From: Lentzea aerocolonigenes
GTDB lineage: Bacteria; Actinomycetota; Actinomycetes; Mycobacteriales; Pseudonocardiaceae
DNA length: 64,000 bases
NCBI RefSeq assembly: GCF_000974445.1
Contig: NZ_BBOJ01000038.1
Span: 1 to 64,000 of the forward strand
Direction of reading: 5' to 3'
Numbering within the stretch: position 1 is the first letter of the stretch; each line of letters starts with the position of its first letter. Under the pieces are notes generated by a model that had not been told where the DNA came from, searched no databases, and worked only from the letters and a program-made list of their open reading frames with translations. A program made the position numbers and the translations under genes. Of the stretch, positions 58,497-64,000 are shown piece after piece.

Positions 58497-58727
58497 TCAG
58501 TCGGAGCCCTCTCCGGGGCGGACGCCCTCGCCAGCAAGGTATTCCGTGAAACCCCTAATCTCGTCCAGCACTTGACCTGCGGGGTAACTGGTCATTGCGA
58601 CCGTGTCGGCTACTGCCTGAAGGTTGCCCGCTTCGTGGTAGCGGATCGCTTCTTCGATCTGCTCCAAGGTCTTGCGAGCATCCTTGCGCATCTCTTTGAG
58701 TCGAGGCGTTACCTCATCTGCTGACAT
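58497..58727 (-). CDS. Small acidic helical protein, unknown (76 aa)
   Basis: The sequence SADEVTPRLKEMRKDARKTLEQIEEAIRYHEAGNLQAVADTVAMTSYPAGQVLDEIRGFTEYLAGEG reads as two amphipathic helices with a turn, consistent with a real small protein. GAGGGAGCAACGGCAC precedes the ATG. It lies just inside the right arm of the AICE. No family is recognised. Confidence 0.5.
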   Translation of the reverse strand: MSADEVTPRLKEMRKDARKTLEQIEEAIRYHEAGNLQAVADTVAMTSYPAGQVLDEIRGFTEYLAGEGVRPGEGSD

Positions 58728-58908
58728 GTGCCGTTGCTCCCTCGCCTGGCGATGACATGACGCTCCAGGCTAGGGCAGACCTAGGCGTTGCATCGGTTGG
58801 GACGAGCGCCAGGAGAGCGGCTTGATCGAGCTGGGCACGGCGCTCGGCTGCCGCGCCTATGGACAGCTCGCCGCCTTGGCGGCGTCGACCAGCCCACAGG
58901 CTTGCCCA

Positions 58909-58926
58909 CGGAACATGTACGGAACA
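58909..58926. other. Putative integrase arm-site pair, left of att core 3
   Basis: CGGAACA occurs twice with 11-bp spacing, about 75 bp before the diverged att core at 59001. The interval between pair and core resembles the corresponding interval at 62884-62956 (shared CAGGTCA and CATG blocks and TCCGCA at the core), which supports homology of the two right-end arms. The remainder of 58728-59106 shows no gene. Confidence 0.5.
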
Positions 58927-59000
58927 GAGTGCGCCTACGGAACGGCCGGCATGGCTTTAAGCCGCAGGTCAGAGTCATGATCGGCGCATTTTCCAGTTCC

Positions 59001-59020
59001 GCATGATGGAACTCTGGGCT
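59001..59020. other. att core 3 (diverged, probable ancestral right end of the AICE)
   Basis: GCATGATGGAACTCTGGGCT aligns to the 21-bp core with a few substitutions and one missing base. The left arm is conserved, but the sequence to the right is unrelated to the region right of cores 1 and 2. It therefore looks like an old attR, no longer identical and perhaps no longer used. Confidence 0.55.
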
Positions 59021-59106
59021 GATCGTCCGCAGACTTGCCATCGGGAATCGTCATGACCCGTGAGGCGGGTTGTTCGGACCGCAGCGACCTTGTATGACGC
59101 TATGTC

Positions 59107-60408
59107 ATGCGTCTGTGGCGATCCGTCAAGCACGCGCCGCGGCCTCAGATGAGGCTTGGCATCCATGTTGCCCTTGTTCTGGTAGTCGCAGTGGGATCCG
59201 CAGTGGTCATCGGAGCGGTGCTCTGGTGGCTGCTGGGTCGTCCGCCATTACGCCAAGCAGGTGGCTGGACAACCGCCAACAGCTTCGATTTCGCCAAGAT
59301 CGTGCTTGCCCTGATCGGTGGGGTAGGTGCGGTGGTGGCTCTGGTCATCGCCTACCGCAAGCAGCATTTGGGTGAAGCTGCTGAACGACGTGAGGACATC
59401 AAGCTTTTCGCCGAGCGGTTCACGAAGGCATCGGACCAGCTTGGCAGCGACAAAGCACCGGTCCGACTTGCTGGCATGTATGCGCTGGAGGACTTGGCAC
59501 AGGGCACACCCAGCCAGCGACAGACCATCGTCAACGTGTTATGCGCCTACCTCCGCATGCCGTACGACCCTCCCATGCCATCTAAGAATACTGCCACCGA
59601 GCATGCCGCAGACGTCGGTGCTCAGCTCCTTGCACCAGCTGAGCACACGTCTTCAGCGACGCCGGAATTGCTGAAACAGGAACTCCAGGTTCGGCTGACG
59701 GCTCAGCGCATACTTGCGGATCATCTACGGCCGGGCTCCAGTCCCCGCAATCCCATGACGGCCTACTGGGGCACGCCAGACGCCGACATTGATATTGATC
59801 TGACCGGGGCAACTTTGATCGACTTCAAACTGGATGACTGCCGTATCGGAACCGGTCGGTTCGAAGGGGCGACGTTCAGCGGGTGGGCCAGGTTCGACAG
59901 GGTGACGTTCGCCGGGGATGCCTGGTTCAGCGAGGCCGCGTTCAGCGGAGATGCTGAGTTCACCAAGGCAGTGTTCAGCGGATACGCCTCATTCGGCCAT
60001 ATGAGGTTCAGCGGGGAAGTCAGGTTTGGCGAGGTGACGTTCCGCGGAGACACCTGGTTCGGCGGCACGACGTTTAGCGGCGACGCCTGGTTCAGCGCGG
60101 TGACGTTCCGCCGCGACGCCGAGTTCGGCGAGGCGATGTTCAGCGGGGACGCCTGGTTTGGCAGGACGACGTTCCGCAGGAACGTCGGCTTCGGCGAGGT
60201 GACGTTCCACGGGAACGTCGGGTTTGAAGAAGCACGAGTCAGGCTGGATGTCCGTTCGTCGACCAAGAGGAACTGGCCGAAATGCATGGTAGTTGTCGAG
60301 CCTGATACCGATGAGCAGGCACGGCTGCCCAACCGCCAAGGTAGATGGGGCTATTTGGAAGCGGTGACGGGTGAAGATCCACCAACTGCGGAGGAGCCAC
60401 CGGAGTAG
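59107..60408 (+). CDS. Membrane pentapeptide-repeat protein (AxFxG type)
   Basis: This 433-aa protein has two transmembrane helices (about 18-42 and 64-83). A domain follows (DIKLFAERFTKASDQLGSDKAPVRLAGMYALEDLAQGTPSQRQTIVNVLCAYLRMPYD, about 97-155) that matches the middle segment of the protein at 56913. About 25 phenylalanine-type pentapeptides then span residues 250-380 (ATFSGWARFDRVTFAGDAWFSEAAFSGDAEF). Both proteins thus share membrane helix, common middle domain and repeat helix, but with different repeat chemistry. Function is unknown. ATG 59107 has no clear ribosome site; ATG 59152 is an alternative. Confidence 0.78.
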   Translation: MRLWRSVKHAPRPQMRLGIHVALVLVVAVGSAVVIGAVLWWLLGRPPLRQAGGWTTANSFDFAKIVLALIGGVGAVVALVIAYRKQHLGEAAERREDIKLFAERFTKASDQLGSDKAPVRLAGMYALEDLAQGTPSQRQTIVNVLCAYLRMPYDPPMPSKNTATEHAADVGAQLLAPAEHTSSATPELLKQELQVRLTAQRILADHLRPGSSPRNPMTAYWGTPDADIDIDLTGATLIDFKLDDCRIGTGRFEGATFSGWARFDRVTFAGDAWFSEAAFSGDAEFTKAVFSGYASFGHMRFSGEVRFGEVTFRGDTWFGGTTFSGDAWFSAVTFRRDAEFGEAMFSGDAWFGRTTFRRNVGFGEVTFHGNVGFEEARVRLDVRSSTKRNWPKCMVVVEPDTDEQARLPNRQGRWGYLEAVTGEDPPTAEEPPE

Positions 60409-61109
60409 CGCCAGGTCAAGAGTCAGCCGTACAACAGCGAAGTACAGCAACTGCACCGACCAGGGGTGACCGTGAACGACTGGCATCGACTATCTGACCT
60501 CCACAAAGTCCAAGATCGACCGCCTTGTCAGTAGTTCGCATAGAGAAAGGTCGGATTGGGACGAGCGTGAGGTGACCGACCGGGTCAAGCCGATCTAGCG
60601 CCTGCGGAAAGGCACGCACTTCAGCATCCTGCAGACAAGATCACCTCCCCCCATTTGCCCCTCGTTTATGACGTCAAATGCCCACAAAGAGCCGAAGCCA
60701 ACAAGAAGCCTCGCGGTCGTGAAGCCCCGGCTCACAACAACTATCGACAAATGTCCACAGTGGACTACGAAGCAAGATCCGCATACTTCGGGTTTAGGGG
60801 TCAGCCTGAAGCGCTCTAACTGCGGCCTGAATCAAGGTGCAAGGGTGAGTCGCAGGGGTGGTATCGGTTGGCTGGTTGGCAAGCGGTTGAGGCGCGCTGC
60901 GGGGATGCCGCCTGACCAGGACGCGGGACTTCGAGGCATCGTGCAATATCTGTGCCAAGGCAACTCGCCCGCCTAGCTTGCACCACTTTTCCGTCTGGTC
61001 GGAGTAGCTTCAGCAAGTTGCTCGGGCCAGGTCTGCGAGTTGCCGGAGGTGTGGGAGGGGCGGCACGTCGTGCATGTGTTGTTAATTTGGCGTCCATCAG
61101 GAGAGTGCA
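60409..61109. other. 701-bp intergenic region, no supported gene
   Basis: Short frames exist (for example 60668-60976), but they lack codon bias, ribosome sites and recognisable motifs. GC content falls towards the right, into the DUF262 gene. GCCAGGTCAAG after the stop at 60408 and the AT-rich run at 61080-61100 (GTTGTTAATTTGG) may include the promoter of the next gene. Confidence 0.5.
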
Positions 61110-62681
61110 GTGGCGAATCTTTCAGTCGAAAATGCAATAAACGGACTTCTTGGCGGAAGGATCAGGATTCCGGCGTTTCAGCGCGGATTTGTATGGGATG
61201 CCGAGAGGGTTGCGTTCTTTATGGATAGCATTTATAAAGGTTATCCATATGGTTCGCTCTTGTTTTGGCGAACCAAGCATCCGCTGAGAACCGAGCGGAA
61301 GTTGGGGCCTTATGCACTTCCGCCAGGGGATCCTGATTACCCAATAGACTATGTTCTCGACGGCCAGCAGCGTTTGACCTCTGTTTTTGCGGTGTTTCAG
61401 ACCAGTTTGCCGCAGGAGGATGCGGCAGGATGGATTCCGATCTACTTCGACCTGGCTGCAGATGAAGACGCCCAGGAATCTCAGTTCTTTGCCGTCAAGG
61501 ACGGAGACGTCGATTCCAGTCGTCATTTCCCTCTGAATACGATCTTTTCCCCGTCGGCGTATCGGGCGGCGACACGTGATCTGGACGAGGGAACAGCTCT
61601 GCGGATCGATGCGATGCAGAAGCAATTTTTGCAGGCGAGCCTCCCAATTCAGACTTTTGAAACCGATGATCAGGCGAAGGTTGCGATCGTATTCGAGCGA
61701 GTAAATCGCTTGGGTATCCGGCTGGATGCTTTGCAGCTCCTCACGGCGTGGTCCTGGAGTGAGGATTTCGACCTTCAGGAGCAGTTTGATACGTTGTCGA
61801 GCGAGCTACGGCCGTTCGGCTTCGATTCCGTCGGAGAGGACCCGAACCTTTTGTTGCGCTGTTGCGCCGCTGTGGTTGCGGGTGATGCGTCGCCGGGAGC
61901 CCTCATGACGCTAAATGGGTCTACTGTGCGTAGTCGTTTTGACGAGATTAGAAACGGCGTTCGAGGTGCGATCGACTTCCTGAAGAACACGCTCAAAGTG
62001 CAGTCGCTTAAGACCCTTCCTTATAGCACGCACCTCGTTCCACTGTCGGTATTCTTTGCCGTACCGGGAAGTGGCTCGGTTAAATGCAGTGAGCATCAGC
62101 GACGTGAGCTGGAGCGCTGGTTCTGGAGGTCCTGCTTCTCTCGACGGTACTCAAGTGGCGTTCTTCGGAACCTGAAGACGGATATCGAGGAAATGGTCAA
62201 TCTTCGGTCCGGCTCAGCGTCGACACTCTCGTCGTTCGCCTGCGAGATTGGGGAAGATTTCTTCCTTTCGAATAACCTTATTTCGGGAACGGTGAATTCT
62301 AAGACATTTATCCTGCTGCTTGCGCACCAGGCGCCACTCAGCTTTGTTAGTGGTCAGCCTGTTGCTCTGTCGGAAGTTCTGGCAGACTACAACCGAAGTG
62401 AGTTTCATCATGTGTATCCGCAAAAGTTCTTGCGGGATCAGGAAGTGTCGTCGAATGACATAGGCTGCCTGGCGAACTTTGCCTTCATTTCGGCTATTGA
62501 CAACAAGATTCTTAGTGGCGATGCTCCTTCTGTGTACAAGGCCAGGATGGCGCAGGACAGACTTGACGATATTGCGGCCAGGGCATTTCTTCCCGAGGTG
62601 ACATGGGCGGACAACTATGCGGATTTCCGTGAGCAGCGAGCAGTTTTGCTAACTGAGGCAGCTCGCGAGTTGATCACGTGA
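61110..62681 (+). CDS. DUF262/HNH protein (GmrSD-like, probable anti-phage nuclease)
   Basis: This 523-aa protein starts at GTG 61110 behind CAGGAGAG. The N-terminal DUF262 (ParB/sulfiredoxin-like) domain has RIRIPAFQRGFVWDAERVAFFMDSIYKGYPYGSLLFW (QRGFVWD at 24-30) and YVLDGQQRLTSVFAVFQ (DGQQRLT at 84-90), the nucleotide-processing motif of GmrS. The FERVNRLGIRLDALQLL segment is also typical. Near residue 431, SEFHHVYPQKFL matches the HHxxP core of the C-terminal HNH/DUF1524-like nuclease part (GmrD). GmrSD is a type IV restriction enzyme against modified phage DNA; related DUF262 proteins such as BrxU and SspE also defend. GC is clearly lower than neighbours, indicating recent acquisition. 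Confidence 0.85.
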   Translation: MANLSVENAINGLLGGRIRIPAFQRGFVWDAERVAFFMDSIYKGYPYGSLLFWRTKHPLRTERKLGPYALPPGDPDYPIDYVLDGQQRLTSVFAVFQTSLPQEDAAGWIPIYFDLAADEDAQESQFFAVKDGDVDSSRHFPLNTIFSPSAYRAATRDLDEGTALRIDAMQKQFLQASLPIQTFETDDQAKVAIVFERVNRLGIRLDALQLLTAWSWSEDFDLQEQFDTLSSELRPFGFDSVGEDPNLLLRCCAAVVAGDASPGALMTLNGSTVRSRFDEIRNGVRGAIDFLKNTLKVQSLKTLPYSTHLVPLSVFFAVPGSGSVKCSEHQRRELERWFWRSCFSRRYSSGVLRNLKTDIEEMVNLRSGSASTLSSFACEIGEDFFLSNNLISGTVNSKTFILLLAHQAPLSFVSGQPVALSEVLADYNRSEFHHVYPQKFLRDQEVSSNDIGCLANFAFISAIDNKILSGDAPSVYKARMAQDRLDDIAARAFLPEVTWADNYADFREQRAVLLTEAARELIT

Positions 62682-62865
62682 CATCGGAATCGCCGTGGTC
62701 CGCGGAGCTATGTCGACCACAAGAGGCTCGCCGTGATGTTGCCCGAGCACCCCGGCAGCGACATAGTTGACCTGTCGTTGATTTGCCGGATCGGCTGCGT
62801 CTATGAGACGTCGAGGGCAAGTTCGAGCAGGTTGAGCCGCCGGCCGAGGCATGAGACACAGGTTG

Positions 62866-62883
62866 TGGAACATGTGTGGAACG
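62866..62883. other. Putative integrase arm-site pair, left of att core 2
   Basis: TGGAACA and TGGAACG lie 11 bp apart, about 74 bp before core 2. The spacing and the intervening blocks match the arm at 58909. The stretch 62682-62865 before it has no supported gene. Confidence 0.5.
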
Positions 62884-62956
62884 TCGACAGCTGAAGACGG
62901 GTGAACTGCGCTTCCGTCACAGGTCATAGGCATGCCGCTACCGGTGCGGAAGCTCC

Positions 62957-62977
62957 GCACGATGGAACTGCGCGGCT
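62957..62977. other. att core 2 (exact copy of core 1)
   Basis: The 21 bp are identical to the ddaH 3' end core; with the following TAG they would again encode TMELRG-stop. A further 26 bp to the right are identical to those after core 1 apart from one inserted A. Arms are present on both sides, so this is a junction between two elements rather than a simple element-chromosome border. Confidence 0.85.
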
Positions 62978-63115
62978 AGACCTCGCCCACGCAGTGCCGT
63001 TCCGTTGTTCCTGCGTGAAGGCCCGAAATGCCGGTTGACCTGCTCTGATGCTGCCAACGACGTCAGCGCCGCAGGTCACCGTCTGCCGCTAACTGCGTCG
63101 GTCTGCCACGGCTCA

Positions 63116-63133
63116 CGGAACATGCACGGAACA
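63116..63133. other. Putative integrase arm-site pair, right of att core 2
   Basis: CGGAACA occurs twice with 11-bp spacing, about 140 bp right of core 2, the same distance as the pair at 39027 from core 1. Confidence 0.5.
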
Positions 63134-63136
63134 AGA

Positions 63137-63169
63137 AACGCCCCGAGCAAGATCATTGCTCGGGGCGTT
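63137..63169. terminator. Hairpin behind the arm-site pair (second copy)
   Basis: AACGCCCCGAGCAA (63137-63150) pairs perfectly with TTGCTCGGGGCGTT (63156-63169). It has the same position as the hairpin at 39047-39077 but a different stem sequence, with both sides changed together. Confidence 0.75.
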
Positions 63170-63555
63170 CTCATATGAGCCTACCTGCGGAAACATCGTG
63201 TTCGGTGCAGCTGTCTGACCGACTCGATCGGGGCATAGCAAGGCTGCGCGGTAGAGCAGATCCGCCTGGCGCCCACTGCTCCGAAACTCACGATCAGATC
63301 CACTCGAATGGACTATTCAACGACTTTTTTTGAAAGTTCTGTCAACGAGGCGGCCATGCTGAGCATCGGAGCAGTGGCAAGGATCGACAGGTTGACTTCG
63401 CGCATGTCGTCCTCACCGCCCTTCTGATCCCGATGGAATGCCACACTGCATGAGCCTGCAAGCCGATACAACCCGCCGACTGGACTACGCGCGGACCGTA
63501 GCCCCCAGCGAATAGATCTTGCTTTCCATAAGATCGTGAAGACATTTCGGTTGGT
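63170..63555. other. Non-coding remnant sequence
   Basis: No supported gene lies between the second hairpin and the integrase remnant. A TTTTTTT run is at 63325-63331. Confidence 0.5.
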
Positions 63556-63690
63556 TTACCGTTCGGAACCGCCCGCGCCTGTGTCCTCGTCTTCCACGCC
63601 GTCAGCAGGTTCGCCGAGCAGTTCCGTGATCTTCTGGTTGGACGTGTCCCGCTGACCGTCCATCACCTTCGCGTAGACCTTCAGCAGAAC
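63556..63690 (-). pseudogene. C-terminal remnant of a second AICE integrase
   Basis: VLLKVYAKVMDGQRDTSNQKITELLGEP (from codon 63690) is nearly the same as the end of the intact integrase (VLLKVYAKVLDGQREKSNQKIDTLL), including the nucleophile tyrosine. Upstream of this point the frame loses similarity: the RH and GH boxes are missing, so the gene is truncated by deletion. Together with att core 2 it marks the left end of a decayed related element in tandem. Confidence 0.8.
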
Positions 63691-63854
63691 GCAACGCCCT
63701 ACGTGTGCCGCACGAACACCGGTGGTTCCGTGCGGGTTATCGCGATGCGGAAACCCAAGCGCCGCAAGAGAAATCACTTTCCGACCTTGGTCTTGCCTAC
63801 GCGGCCTCTCTCCCGACTACGGTGGAAGTCGTAGCCGAGCTTGGGAGGCACGAC

Positions 63855-64000
63855 ATGGAGCGCCGCACCTTCCTGTCCAGCGCGTTGTTCTCCGTCGCCG
63901 CATCGGTCGCACCGAGCCGAGACTGGTTGCTCGCCACCCTGGACGAGGCGACCACGGCCACCGGCAAGATCAGCACCGAGCAGGTCCAGGCGATCCGCCG
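63855..64000 (+). CDS. Regulator fragment, XRE-associated C-domain (5'-truncated, runs off window)
   Basis: From ATG 63855 the frame reads ERRTFLSSALFSVAASVAPSRDWLLATLDEATTATGKISTEQVQAIRR. The same frame is open and similar upstream (DLGLAYAASLPTTVEVVAELGRHD from 63783). This is the linker and start of the C-terminal domain of large Streptomyces-type XRE regulators ('KRRTFL..A..S.AA'). No N-terminal HTH is present, and the frame meets the integrase remnant at about 63700. The gene is thus probably truncated at its 5' end by the deletion that removed most of the second element. Whether it is still translated is unknown. Confidence 0.6.
   Translation, partial: MERRTFLSSALFSVAASVAPSRDWLLATLDEATTATGKISTEQVQAIR

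Larger units (their letters stand above)
38868..62977. mobile_element. Composite integrative element: AICE plus att-flanked module
   Basis: The borders are identical att cores at 38868 and 62957. A third, diverged core at 59001 splits the region into an AICE with int, xis, repSA, DUF2637, whiB, traB and control genes (38868-59020), and an int-less module (59020-62977). Actinomycete integrative and conjugative elements (pSAM2, SLP1 type) excise by Int/Xis, replicate by a rolling-circle initiator and transfer double-stranded DNA with one FtsK-like TraB protein; all these parts are present. Insertion in a protein-coding gene end, not a tRNA gene, is unusual. Cargo includes restriction-modification, DUF262, pentapeptide-repeat, kinase and HAD genes. 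Confidence 0.85.

Noticed and set aside
58025..58549. 174-aa open frame after the first pentapeptide gene
   Set aside because: Arginine/serine-rich sequence over a GC hairpin, with no similarity or ribosome site.
60668..60976. 102-aa open frame between the pentapeptide and DUF262 genes
   Set aside because: Mixed codon usage, no ribosome site and no motif; treated as non-coding.
62674..62960. Two short minus-strand frames before att core 2
   Set aside because: They cover the arm region and have no recognisable protein pattern.

Overview
The window is high-GC actinobacterial chromosome carrying an integrated mobile element. Gene content points to a filamentous member of the Pseudonocardiaceae (Lentzea/Saccharothrix/Amycolatopsis-like). 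The clues are a complete 14-gene nuo operon, paaABCDE, menaquinone genes in mycobacterium-like order, DUF397 and Scr1-type regulators, many GTG/TTG starts, ATGA-type overlaps, and a pSAM2-type integrative element. The genus is an inference; no rRNA is present.

Chromosomal part (1-38.89 kb). The window opens inside a group II intron (minus strand) that appears to have cut the tail of a regulator gene upstream of a DUF397 gene. Next come isochorismate synthase (menF), a DUF3592 membrane protein, the phenylacetyl-CoA epoxidase operon paaABCDE, an inositol-phosphatase-family enzyme, two overlapping GT4 glycosyltransferases (the first MgtA-like), menG, an orphan gene framed by 50-bp inverted palindromic repeats, and menJ. 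The nuoA-N operon follows, preceded by two perfect Rex-type operators and an iron-box-like palindrome. A long-chain polyprenyl diphosphate synthase lies directly behind nuoN. Menaquinone ring (menF), methylation (menG), side chain (polyprenyl synthase) and side-chain reduction (menJ) therefore surround the complex that reduces menaquinone. Then come rarD, a sunset-domain membrane protein, korAB, an enoyl-CoA hydratase-family gene, an Lrp/AsnC regulator and ddaH.

Mobile part (38.87-63.7 kb). A 21-bp attachment core covers the last codons of ddaH. An exact copy lies at 62957 and a diverged copy at 59001. Next to these cores are pairs of GGAAC motifs spaced 11 bp apart, which look like integrase arm sites. 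This suggests an actinomycete integrative and conjugative element (AICE, about 38.9-59.0 kb), followed by an integrase-less att-flanked module (59.0-63.0 kb), followed by a remnant that keeps only an integrase tail. The AICE core reads leftwards: three small proteins, TraB-type FtsK translocase, WhiB, DUF2637 spread-like protein, RepSA-type initiator, Xis and integrase. It is controlled from a divergent SCO3933-family/GntR region. A 5mC methyltransferase, Vsr endonuclease and probable restriction endonuclease sit between the left att site and int. The right side carries a regulator cluster (a TPR regulator, three XRE proteins, a small protein), an aminoglycoside-phosphotransferase-like kinase, a HAD phosphatase, two related membrane-anchored pentapeptide-repeat proteins and a low-GC DUF262/HNH (GmrSD-like) protein. 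The composite element therefore carries probable defence genes near both ends.

No tRNA, rRNA or CRISPR array was found.
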